From the NCBI GenBank assembly GCA_002450295.1, contig DJYX01000284.1, positions 1 to 5,485 of the forward strand: a DNA stretch of 5,485 nucleotides, given 5' to 3'. Below are positions 1 through 5,449 of this stretch, piece by piece (position 1 is the first letter of the stretch; every line of letters starts with the position of its first letter). The stretch is from Deltaproteobacteria bacterium UBA6967 (GTDB lineage Bacteria > SAR324 > NAC60-12). The translations under genes and the position numbers were made by a program. Below the pieces are notes generated by a model. That model did not search any database, was not told the origin of the DNA, and saw only the letters and a program-made list of their open reading frames with translations.

Positions 1-1626
1 CCAGACTGGTTTTTCCATCACCGCAAGCGAGAGATTGTTGTTCAAGATTTTCAGAGGTTGCAGTCCCTTTGAATCCGCATAGGCGTTGGCTTCTTTGAAG
101 CGGGCCACTGACCAGTTTGAACCACCAAAGGTCTCAATCAGCCCCTTGGCATGAAGTGCATTCAAAGCATCCACGAACTCACTTACAGGCACATCAGGAT
201 TGTCGCGATGCATGATGTAAATAGGTGCTCGTTCGATCTGTAAGCGTTCCAGGGAAATGGCCAACTGGGTTGCAATCACATCTGGCAGGCAGTATGGACT
301 GTGCACACCCTTGACAACAACACGGGCTTCCTTTGTGATTCCACGGGCAGCCATCCATTGCCCCAGCACCGTTTCATGGACACCTCCTCCATAGATGAAA
401 CCGGTATCAAAGCCATTTCCACCAGCCTCCCACCAAGCGTCCCAAACAATTGCACCTTCATCGAGGGTGTCTCGGTTGTCACAGCCCATGATCAAGGCAC
501 TGATTTCTCCGGTCATACCAGGAATTCCAACACGTGGAATCTCAGGAAGATTTGATGGCAGAGTACCGTTGAGTCTTCGAATATGAGATGGACTTTCTCC
601 AGGGAGCTTGTAACCGGTGGCTTCGCGCCAGGTTGCAATCGCACGAGCATTACCCACACTGTCCGAAAGATTTGGTGCTGGGCTTGGGGCTTCTGTTAGT
701 CCATCAAAAATAGCGCGGCTGGCTAATTCGGCCTCATGAGCAAAAAGAATCCTTGGATCCTTGAGCTTCTCCACGCGCTTCTCCCCCGCTACTTCAATCT
801 CAATGATCGCATCTGAAGGGCCGGCATCACGTCCAGGTATCCAGGGATTCGGCAGGTGGATGCTTCCCTTGCTACCGATCACGGTGGCCGAATTGTCCAT
901 GGCTCTGCGGATTGATGTAGCACAACTGGCAGTGATGTCTTGATCAAACTTGAGAAGTGCGTGCGCCGTTTCGTCAACACCAAGCGGACCCAGGGAACCG
1001 ATCCCCTGGATCTCAAGCGGCTCTGCAAACGGCAACCCTAGGGCGGCTCCAGCGACCAGCCGAGCGAAGGAAACTGGATAGACACCCACGTCGAGAATCG
1101 CTCCTCCAGCGAGTTCAGGATTATCCAGACGGGATGCAGGATTGTAGGTCGAAGCAAACCCAAAACTTGCCTCAATGTGTTGAACCTTCCCAATCTCACC
1201 ACTTCCAATCAATTCTACTAAGCGCTCAATTTGGGGATGGCAGCGATACATGAAGCCTTCCATGAAGTAGCGTCCCGTTTCCTTGGCAACGTCAGTCATG
1301 GCAACGACCTCTCCAGGGATCAGACCGGCTGGCTTTTCAACAACGACATGCTTGCCAGCTCGCAGCGCCCGAATCACCATCTCTGCATGAAACGGATGCG
1401 GTGTGGCAATGTAGACCGCCTCAACCTGGGGCGTCGCCAAGAGGTCATCGTAGCTGTTAAACCAACCTTCAGATGGCACTGAAAAGCGCTCTCCAAAGGC
1501 CTTGCAGCGTTCCGCATCACGACTAGCTATGGCGCAAAGCGTTCCATGATCACACTCCGCCAGGCCTTGTGCAAAATTAGCTGCGATTGAACCGGGACCA
1601 ATGATGCCCCACTGAACCCTCTTCAT
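1..1626 (-). CDS. Gfo/Idh/MocA oxidoreductase fused to aldo/keto reductase (C-terminus cut by window edge)
   Basis: The frame is open for 542 codons from ATG at 1626-1624 to the window edge, so the C-terminus is missing. An AGGA Shine-Dalgarno site lies six bases upstream of the start. Residues 1-340 are a Gfo/Idh/MocA dehydrogenase: nucleotide-binding GPGSIA at 10-15, EKP at 97-99 with the usual catalytic lysine K98, FMYRCHPQ at 125-132, and GGAILDVGVYP at 174-184 with D179 and Y183. The last motif resembles the glucose-fructose oxidoreductase/xylose dehydrogenase branch. Residues from about 360 onward are an aldo/keto reductase with the full tetrad: D407 (FDT), Y412 (IYGGG), K439 (VVKG) and H473 (IMHRDNP). 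Both domains therefore look catalytically intact. By family, both use NAD(P)(H) on sugars, polyols or carbonyls in the cytosol. The substrate cannot be read from sequence. Coupled oxidation and reduction, possibly recycling cofactor between domains, is inference. The gene looks more GC-rich than the small genes to its right. Confidence 0.93.
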   Translation of the reverse strand, partial: MKRVQWGIIGPGSIAANFAQGLAECDHGTLCAIASRDAERCKAFGERFSVPSEGWFNSYDDLLATPQVEAVYIATPHPFHAEMVIRALRAGKHVVVEKPAGLIPGEVVAMTDVAKETGRYFMEGFMYRCHPQIERLVELIGSGEIGKVQHIEASFGFASTYNPASRLDNPELAGGAILDVGVYPVSFARLVAGAALGLPFAEPLEIQGIGSLGPLGVDETAHALLKFDQDITASCATSIRRAMDNSATVIGSKGSIHLPNPWIPGRDAGPSDAIIEIEVAGEKRVEKLKDPRILFAHEAELASRAIFDGLTEAPSPAPNLSDSVGNARAIATWREATGYKLPGESPSHIRRLNGTLPSNLPEIPRVGIPGMTGEISALIMGCDNRDTLDEGAIVWDAWWEAGGNGFDTGFIYGGGVHETVLGQWMAARGITKEARVVVKGVHSPYCLPDVIATQLAISLERLQIERAPIYIMHRDNPDVPVSEFVDALNALHAKGLIETFGGSNWSVARFKEANAYADSKGLQPLKILNNNLSLAVMEKPVW

Positions 1627-1717
1627 GTGCTGTCCTTATTTTATTTTTGGTAGTTCCAGAGTACGAACCTAATCTGCCGATAACTTAGCACCTTCTAGCC
1701 TTGCTTACAGTTTCCAA

Positions 1718-1745
1718 TTGAGACATTCAATTCATGAATTCTCAA
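1718..1745. repeat. Inverted repeat, possible operator or leader hairpin
   Basis: TTGAGA (1718-1723) pairs with TCTCAA (1740-1745), and ATTCA (1725-1729) pairs with TGAAT (1735-1739). This leaves one bulged base (1724) and a five-base loop, for eleven base pairs in all. The centre also contains the perfect palindrome AATTCATGAATT at 1729-1740. It lies about 90 bases upstream of the minus-strand fusion gene, where an operator for a dimeric regulator or a leader hairpin would be plausible. No regulator is identified. Confidence 0.45.
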
Positions 1746-1783
1746 ACATTAGATAGTTTTTCATAAATTCAACAAAACATTTT

Positions 1784-1793
1784 TCTGATCAGA
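1784..1793. repeat. Perfect 10-bp palindrome TCTGATCAGA
   Basis: TCTGATCAGA is its own reverse complement and lies in the middle of the divergent control region. It could be half of a regulator site, but a palindrome this short can also occur by chance in AT-rich DNA. Confidence 0.25.
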
Positions 1794-1967
1794 CACTTTC
1801 TTTACTACGAAATCTCACGTCATCTTAATCCGTTTCCAAGCATCCTATCAAAACTAGCCCACCCGAAAAGACCACTTGCCTCTTGACTACCACCTGGTTG
1901 ATATTTAGTTCCTGCATCCTTGCTGACGTAAGTTGGCATCTCAGTTACACATGTCAGATGGGGCAGA

Positions 1968-2234
1968 ATGAAAATCATCGCTAGCATCAAGCTGACGAAG
2001 GGCTATGAGCATTGGAAAAGTGCAATTGAAAGTGATCATCACAAGAAAGCCAGAGAAGAATCAGGAATCTTTTTTCGAGAATATGGCTATCAAGAAGAGA
2101 GTGGGCGAGTTTTCATTGTTGAGGAAATGGAGTCTGTAGAATCAGGCAAACAGTTTTTGGCAAAGAATCCCAATTACGTCGATGAAGTTGGGGTAGATCC
2201 ATCTTCACTCCAAGTCATTGTTTTAGAGGATTGA
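1968..2234 (+). CDS. Small dimeric alpha/beta-barrel-like protein (DUF3764/ABM-like), paralogue of the 2348 gene
   Basis: This 88-residue protein has no signal peptide or membrane segment. Its layout suits a ferredoxin-like fold: strand at 1-9, helix around 12-30 with YEHWKSAIESD (13-23), strands at 34-42 and 47-53, a second helix at 56-66, and a final strand VIVLED at 83-88. The family usually forms dimeric alpha/beta barrels related to antibiotic-biosynthesis monooxygenases and cyanobacterial-type DUF3764 proteins. I assign it by pattern only. The next gene (2348) shares the YxxWKxAxxxD motif at nearly the same position. The ATG is the only sensible start, since the nearby upstream ATGs at 1951 and 1958 are out of frame. 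Ribosome binding is weak: only a GGGG run near 1960-1963. Function unknown; a small-molecule-binding or monooxygenase-like role is inferred from fold. Confidence 0.8.
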   Translation: MKIIASIKLTKGYEHWKSAIESDHHKKAREESGIFFREYGYQEESGRVFIVEEMESVESGKQFLAKNPNYVDEVGVDPSSLQVIVLED

Positions 2235-2347
2235 GTAGCTCTGGTCTTCTAGAATCAGACCTTTCAAGTTGAGTCAAATTTATTTTGTTTTAATCACCTA
2301 CACAACCGACAGGTTGAAAAAATAATTGCTAGTGCAGAGGACTGACA

Positions 2348-2617
2348 ATGCTGAATACGATGATTGTGCTGAAAATGAAGAATTGTACTTATGATGACTG
2401 GAAAAAGGCCTTCGATGCAGATGCTGAGATGCAAGCTGAATTTATGCGGGAAACCGTCGTCGGCAAAGTGGATGAGCAGACAGCGATAGTCAGCGCGGAT
2501 GTGTTTGCTCCTGAGAAAATGCAGCAGTTGATGTCAGCTCCTGAGTTCAAACAGTTAGAGGAGGAAATGGGCCTTGAACACGCTGTGTATTTTCTTCAAC
2601 CAGCTCCAACTGCTTAA
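2348..2617 (+). CDS. Small dimeric alpha/beta-barrel-like protein, paralogue of the 1968 gene
   Basis: This 89-residue soluble protein has a clear AGAGGA ribosome site six bases before the ATG. The order is a first strand (TMIVLKM, 4-10), a helix with YDDWKKAFDAD (15-25), a strand TAIVSADVF (45-53), a helix EKMQQLMSAPEFKQLEEEM (56-74) and a last strand HAVYFLQP (78-85). This matches the beta-alpha-beta-beta-alpha-beta pattern of the ABM/DUF3764-type barrel. The YxxWKxAxxxD motif is shared with the protein encoded 113 bases upstream, so the two probably arose by tandem duplication and may form a heterodimer. No catalytic residue can be named. The gap between them holds a short hairpin (CAACC/GGTTG with a four-base loop) in the leader, so separate control is possible. 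Confidence 0.82.
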   Translation: MLNTMIVLKMKNCTYDDWKKAFDADAEMQAEFMRETVVGKVDEQTAIVSADVFAPEKMQQLMSAPEFKQLEEEMGLEHAVYFLQPAPTA

Positions 2618-2631
2618 GCAAGCTACTTACA

Positions 2632-2659
2632 ATTGGGGTCCAGTCAATTGGATCCCAAT
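2632..2659. terminator. Ten-bp hairpin after the 2348 gene, terminator-like without a U-tract
   Basis: ATTGGGGTCC (2632-2641) pairs with GGATCCCAAT (2650-2659) over ten base pairs, including one G-T wobble, with an eight-base loop. It starts 14 bases past the stop codon and lies between convergent genes, which suits transcription termination or 3' protection. No run of T follows directly; the nearest, TTTTT, is some 25 bases on, so intrinsic termination is uncertain. Its left arm resembles that of the hairpin at 3917. Confidence 0.4.
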
Positions 2660-2694
2660 CACTCACCTGAATCTAATAAATAATTTTTGTTGAT

Positions 2695-2946
2695 TCATTC
2701 GTTTTCTTCTAATGGAGCAGAGTTTCGTCTCTCCAGATTCAACTTCTGATGCTTGGTCGTTCTTCCGGAGACACGCTTCCTCCAAAGTCTGAAGGAAGAG
2801 GGTTTCAACGATCTCCTCATCACCTTGATGACCTCAGCCTCAGAGAGACCCGTCTCTTTTTTGATTTCCTCAAAAGTGATCCGATCCTGCCATGCGAGGA
2901 AGATAATCCGATCTGTTTGTTGGGGAGATAGTAGAGGGTTCCGCAT
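2695..2946 (-). CDS. DUF2805 / TIGR03643 family protein
   Basis: This 83-residue protein matches the conserved family TIGR03643 (DUF2805) along most of its length. The hallmark pieces are DRIIFLAWQDRITFEEI (12-28), GLSEAEVIKVMRRSLKPSS (33-51), and FRLWRKRVSGRTTKH (52-66). The middle looks like a helix-turn-helix (FEEIKKETGLSEAEVIKVMRR), and the basic LWRKRVSGR stretch could contact nucleic acid, but the family has no established function that I know of. The tail after residue 67 is charged and probably disordered. It is read opposite to its neighbours, convergent with the 2348 gene and divergent from the membrane-protein gene. No strong Shine-Dalgarno precedes the ATG at 2946-2944. It looks like an ordinary housekeeping-type gene unrelated to the barrel proteins. 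Confidence 0.9.
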   Translation of the reverse strand: MRNPLLSPQQTDRIIFLAWQDRITFEEIKKETGLSEAEVIKVMRRSLKPSSFRLWRKRVSGRTTKHQKLNLERRNSAPLEENE

Positions 2947-3061
2947 TTAGTAGTGTCAGTATTCCAGAAAGGTTTTGAGTTGAAGCCTTAACACAATCAC
3001 ACCAAAATACCGCTATTCATTACGCAAATCGACTCTCTAATTGACCTTATTTTGTTTACCC

Positions 3062-3289
3062 ATGTATCTTAATTTATTACTTCGATTGAAAAAAATTCAC
3101 AACCTAGTCGAGTTCCGCCAAGGAGATTTTGATCCCTTTGGGCCGAATGATCCCACTCCGAGTCAACGGAAACGTAAACCTCCACGTTTTGAGTTTCTAG
3201 GAGCAATCGGATTACTGCTTGGCATCTTCGGTGTCCTAGGTTTCCTCATCTTTCAAGCTGTCTTATTCATAAATTACATAGCTGGTTAA
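3062..3289 (+). CDS. Small single-pass membrane protein, unknown function
   Basis: The frame gives 75 residues from the ATG at 3062. An in-frame TTG at 3041 would add seven residues, but neither start has a clear ribosome site, so the start is uncertain. The N-terminal third is amphipathic and basic (LLLRLKKIHNL). It is followed by a polar, proline-rich stretch, DFDPFGPNDPTPSQRKRKPP (22-41), and then a long hydrophobic segment from about 45 to 74 (LGAIGLLLGIFGVLGFLIFQ, then AVLFINYIAG). The basic RKRK before the membrane segment suggests an N-in, C-out single-pass protein by the positive-inside rule. I do not recognise the family. The coding call rests on composition and the coherent membrane segment. 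It is divergent from the DUF2805 gene, with 115 bases between the two start codons. Confidence 0.6.
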   Translation: MYLNLLLRLKKIHNLVEFRQGDFDPFGPNDPTPSQRKRKPPRFEFLGAIGLLLGIFGVLGFLIFQAVLFINYIAG

Positions 3290-3397
3290 TCAATAAATTT
3301 CTAAATCTATTCCTCTAAAGACTTCTTTCCGAAAGCTGTTCAGCCAAAACAGAAGATCGTCATCTAACCAAAAGATCAGAAAATTTTTAGAACTCCG

Positions 3398-3417
3398 AAA
3401 GACTGCTTGTCTTTTTC
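3398..3417 (+). terminator. Weak hairpin plus T-run after the membrane-protein gene
   Basis: AAAGAC (3398-3403) pairs with GTCTTT (3409-3414) around a five-base loop and runs into further Ts. It is about 110 bases past the stop of the membrane-protein gene. The stem is short and AT-rich, so this is only a weak terminator candidate. Confidence 0.25.
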
Positions 3418-3445
3418 CTACCTTCTGATTGATTTTAAAAAACAT

Positions 3446-3495
3446 GAGTGAGACGTGTTGTCTTAATCTGTTAATAGCACGTTGGTGTCTCACTC
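3446..3495. promoter_or_regulatory. Long inverted repeat in the leader of the 3530 gene
   Basis: GAGTGAGAC (3446-3454) is exactly repeated as its reverse complement GTCTCACTC (3487-3495). An additional CGTG (3454-3457) can pair with CACG (3478-3481), extending the stem past a six-base bulge. The element ends about 22 bases before the AGGAG ribosome site of the gene at 3530, where a transcript hairpin or an operator would affect expression. No T-run follows, so it is not a classical attenuator. No known riboswitch consensus is recognised. Confidence 0.45.
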
Positions 3496-3529
3496 TTCCC
3501 AAGCAATTATAACTTTTTAGGAGATTCAG

Positions 3530-3910
3530 ATGGATATCAATAAAGATTGTCACGCTTTTCATTTAGTTTTCAGAGCACCTGATGAAGAGGCTTCCAGGCT
3601 TGATGTGTTTTTTGAAGCTCATGAGAGATTTATGCGAGAGACCCATTTCACTGAAGGTGATACAGAACCACGTGTCTTGGTTTATAACATCACAAAATGC
3701 CCTGAACTGAAAAATCCCTTGAACCCAGATGAGGGCACCACTGGACATACCCTATTTGGACTACATGAGGTCTATCGGGGGCCTGAGGGTTGTGCAGCAC
3801 ACATGGCAGCTGGCCAAGCTCGAGAAGCTCTTTTCGCAGAATTCGTCGACTTAGTACAAACCTACATGGTCAGCGGTTTATTGGCAGCACCTGTGATTCG
3901 TACAATGTAA
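3530..3910 (+). CDS. Uncharacterised small protein, likely alpha/beta barrel; paralogue of the 5026 gene
   Basis: This 126-residue soluble protein has a strong TAGGAG ribosome site seven bases before the ATG. I do not recognise a named family. It is clearly homologous to the protein at 5026. Shared blocks are VFxxP followed by FFEAHERFM (27-35; FFESHANFM in the partner), HTLFGLHEVY (73-82; RTIFTLNEIY), an EG pair (86-87) followed by a conserved histidine (H91), and a C-terminal TY (111-112). The strand-helix-strand-strand-helix order suggests a dimeric alpha/beta-barrel-like fold. The conserved histidines (H31, H91), E80 and Y82 are the best candidates for ligand or metal contact, which is inference. 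It begins the run 3530-4754, and the next gene follows after 103 bases that contain a hairpin. Confidence 0.82.
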   Translation: MDINKDCHAFHLVFRAPDEEASRLDVFFEAHERFMRETHFTEGDTEPRVLVYNITKCPELKNPLNPDEGTTGHTLFGLHEVYRGPEGCAAHMAAGQAREALFAEFVDLVQTYMVSGLLAAPVIRTM

Positions 3911-3916
3911 AATTAT

Positions 3917-3954
3917 TTGGGGTGCAGGCCTCTACTTTCAGGATGTATCCCCAA
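3917..3954. terminator. Bulged hairpin between the 3530 and 4014 genes
   Basis: TTGGGG (3917-3922) pairs with CCCCAA (3949-3954). TGCA (3923-3926) continues against TGTA (3944-3947) past one bulged T, and CCT (3929-3931) pairs with AGG (3940-3942) inside. It starts seven bases after the stop codon. No T-run follows, so it may be a processing or mRNA-stability element, or a partial terminator, rather than a full stop between the two genes. Its left arm resembles the hairpin at 2632. Confidence 0.4.
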
Positions 3955-4013
3955 CATCACTCGCATATTGATTTGTCTACTCAATATTACCTCAACAACA
4001 GAAGGAAAAACTT

Positions 4014-4343
4014 ATGTCTCTCTATTTTTTCAGTGCAAAGTATAGCAATGCTGCTTTCAAGGGTATGGTTGACACTCCTCAAGATCGGGAAGCTGCCGCC
4101 AACAAGCTCTTCAGTGCCATAGGCGTGAAGATGCACAATATTTACTTCAGTGTAAGCACCGCAGAAATTGTTGGCATTTTGGAGGGCAATGCAGAAAACA
4201 TGGCGGCTTTAGAGATGGTAACAATGTCAACGGGAACCTTTACTTCCATAGATACGAAGGAGGTTATTGACTCAAAGTCGATGACAGCTGCGATGGAGAC
4301 TGCCAACAAAGTGGTTTCCGCCTATCAGGCGCCAAATCAATGA
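4014..4343 (+). CDS. GYD domain-containing protein
   Basis: This 109-residue soluble protein has a GAAGGA ribosome site seven bases before the ATG. The N-terminal half follows the GYD-domain pattern (PF08734). A first strand, LYFFSAKYSNAAFKGM (3-18), is followed by a helix (TPQDREAAANKLFSAIGVKM, 21-40). Then come a strand reading HNIYFSVSTAEIVGILEG (41-58), a helix (ENMAALEMVTMSTG, 61-74) and a last strand, FTSIDTKEV (76-84). The usual G-Y-D-type turn is changed here to VSTAE (47-51). The tail after 85 is helical and low in complexity. GYD proteins are ferredoxin-like and mostly of unknown function; a small-molecule or metal role is only inferred. It probably shares a transcript with the SnoaL-like gene 39 bases downstream. 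Confidence 0.88.
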   Translation: MSLYFFSAKYSNAAFKGMVDTPQDREAAANKLFSAIGVKMHNIYFSVSTAEIVGILEGNAENMAALEMVTMSTGTFTSIDTKEVIDSKSMTAAMETANKVVSAYQAPNQ

Positions 4344-4382
4344 AACGAAACAAACGCTTGTTTTCTAATCAGGAGCAGAAAA

Positions 4383-4754
4383 ATGACGGCTGAAGAAATT
4401 GTCCTAGGGGGTTATGCCTCCTATGTCCAAGGAGATATGGAGGCTTTAGGAAGTATTTATCATCCAGAGTGTAAGATCACCTTGAATGGCAATCATGCTC
4501 TGTCAGGGGTCTACATCGGTTTTGATGCTTTTCACGAAGGAATTTTATCGAAACTCAATACCGCCTGGCCCGGTTTCAATTTAGAAATTCAAAAAGTCGT
4601 CTCTAATGAGACGGATGTCGTTGTTTTCTTGAAGTTGACAGCCACTAATCTGGAATCTCGATCTATTCATCATTTTGTCGTCAAAGATGGATTGCAGGTG
4701 GAGTTCAACATCCATGACGACAGCCAGTTAGCCGCCGCTGCCATTCAAATCTAA
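4383..4754 (+). CDS. SnoaL-like / NTF2-like family protein
   Basis: This 123-residue soluble protein has an AGGAG ribosome site at the right distance. It has the cone-shaped alpha+beta pattern of the SnoaL/NTF2 superfamily. A long N-terminal helix carries YASYVQGDMEALGSIYHPEC (11-30), where GD-MEAL and the HPE turn are typical. A loop and strand with GVYIGFDAF (42-50) follow, then a helix (HEGILSKLNTAWPGF, 51-65), and three strands: LEIQKVVSNETDVVVFLKLTA (67-87), SIHHFVVKDG (94-103) and LQVEFNIHDD (104-113). The superfamily includes polyketide cyclases, ketosteroid-type isomerases and many binding proteins. The acidic D112/D113 and the histidines H96 and H97 lie where pocket residues often sit, but no catalytic role can be fixed. 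It is the last gene before a good terminator-like hairpin. Confidence 0.88.
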   Translation: MTAEEIVLGGYASYVQGDMEALGSIYHPECKITLNGNHALSGVYIGFDAFHEGILSKLNTAWPGFNLEIQKVVSNETDVVVFLKLTATNLESRSIHHFVVKDGLQVEFNIHDDSQLAAAAIQI

Positions 4755-4778
4755 AGAGGATATTTTTGGTTACACCTG

Positions 4779-4808
4779 GGGGAATTCAGCAATGCTAAAT
4801 TCCCCTTT
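4779..4808 (+). terminator. Rho-independent terminator closing the 3530-4754 group
   Basis: GGGGAATT (4779-4786) pairs exactly with AATTCCCC (4798-4805). AGC/GCT (4788-4790 and 4794-4796) continue the stem past one mismatch around a three-base loop. TTT follows at once, then AACT. It lies 24 bases after the SnoaL-like stop codon. The stem is strong but the T-run is short. Confidence 0.65.
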
Positions 4809-4822
4809 AACTCCCCTTAAAT

Positions 4823-4849
4823 CGTCATCTACGTCGCTGTCGTCATCTC
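4823..4849 (+). repeat. Three imperfect 9-bp tandem units (CGTC-started)
   Basis: The stretch reads CGTCATCTA, CGTCGCTGT, CGTCATCTC at 4823-4849, three units in step at nine bases. Units one and three share eight of nine bases. An exact nine-base repeat, TCGTCATCT, sits at 4822-4830 and 4840-4848. It lies in the 271-base non-coding gap before the gene at 5026. Direct repeats of this spacing can be regulator sites, but a chance or degenerate coding origin is equally possible. Confidence 0.4.
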
Positions 4850-5025
4850 CATTAAAAAAAGAAATCAATTTACTGACAACGGAGATCGCTCCTAGTCTGA
4901 AACTTATTCTTGCATTTTCCCAACCTGTTGAATGATACTCTGCGCGACTTTTTAAGCCCTTTGATTAACTAAAAAACTGGATCAATCATAATCAATGTAA
5001 TTTCTTAATTTTTCTGGAGCTAAAT

Positions 5026-5421
5026 ATGTCAAATGCATGGGTCGGAAAGTCTTCCGTCACCTTTGTTTTTTGGGTGCCAACCCAAGAGGGTGTGGAAGCT
5101 GTGAGACTTTTTTTCGAAAGTCATGCAAACTTTATGGGGATTAAGAGCCATCAACACGGCCCCTTAAAGCTTATTCACTACTACATCTCCGAAGGTCCGG
5201 AGTGGGTGCGTGATGATGAATTTTTTGAGGGTAAATGGCCTGAAAAAACTGGAAGAACTATATTCACTCTAAACGAGATTTATGAGACCGAGGAAGGCCT
5301 GCATCACCATTACATTGAATCGTCTGAATTTGTACCTGAGTTTGAGGAACTGCTTACAACTTATAAAATAGAGCTTCTAACTTTCAATCAGTTGAAAGTC
5401 ATTCATAGTCTCTGGGACTGA
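5026..5421 (+). CDS. Uncharacterised small protein, paralogue of the 3530 gene
   Basis: This 131-residue soluble protein has a TGGAG ribosome site nine bases before the ATG. It is homologous to the 3530 protein by VFWVP (14-18), FFESHANFM (29-37), RTIFTLNEIY (77-86), EEG followed by HHHY (89-96) and TTYKIELL (111-118). The spacing of these blocks is nearly unchanged, but overall identity is low, so this is an old duplication or a recruited relative. The predicted order of strands and helices again suits a dimeric alpha/beta barrel. The histidine run H93-H95 lies at the conserved histidine and could bind a metal or ligand, which is inference. A 271-base gap and the terminator after 4754 indicate its own promoter. 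I cannot name a family or substrate. Confidence 0.82.
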   Translation: MSNAWVGKSSVTFVFWVPTQEGVEAVRLFFESHANFMGIKSHQHGPLKLIHYYISEGPEWVRDDEFFEGKWPEKTGRTIFTLNEIYETEEGLHHHYIESSEFVPEFEELLTTYKIELLTFNQLKVIHSLWD

Positions 5422-5449
5422 CAAGAAGCATTTTGCCCAGATTCCCGAT

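Larger units (their letters stand above)
1627..1967. promoter_or_regulatory. Divergent non-coding control region
   Basis: This 341-base AT-rich stretch separates the minus-strand oxidoreductase fusion from the plus-strand gene at 1968, so it should hold promoters for both. I see no credible coding frame. It contains a bulged inverted repeat (1718-1745) and a perfect ten-base palindrome (1784-1793). A TTGACT hexamer at 1883-1888 could be a plus-strand -35 box, but the matching -10 around 1905-1911 is poor. Just before the 1968 start, CTGAC (1923-1927) can pair with GTCAG (1953-1957), with GTAA/TTAC pairing inside it. That would place a weak hairpin immediately upstream of the start codon. Confidence 0.6.

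Noticed and set aside
276..1482. Several open frames on both strands inside the oxidoreductase fusion (such as 276-482 minus, 957-1253 plus and 1231-1482 plus)
   Set aside because: They are shadows of the 542-codon frame, which carries all the family motifs.
2749..2950. Plus-strand frames opposite the DUF2805 gene
   Set aside because: The minus-strand product matches a conserved family along most of its length; the opposite frames do not match anything and lack ribosome sites.
3290..3562. Minus-strand open frame of 90 codons covering the 3530 leader
   Set aside because: It starts inside the well-supported 3530 gene, has no ribosome site, and its product has no recognisable pattern. The stop-free run fits AT-rich leader DNA.
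3790..4122. Plus-strand frame of 110 codons bridging the 3530 and 4014 genes
   Set aside because: It overlaps the ends of two better genes in another frame, crosses the structured intergenic hairpin, and has a Ser/Arg/His-rich shadow-like composition.
4348..4363. AAACAA/TTGTTT hairpin between the GYD and SnoaL-like genes as a terminator
   Set aside because: The six-pair AT-rich stem is too weak and the next gene has its ribosome site directly after it, so co-transcription is more likely.
4961..4992. TTGATT and CATAAT as a promoter for the 5026 gene
   Set aside because: The 20-base spacing is longer than the usual 16-18, so the pair is not convincing.
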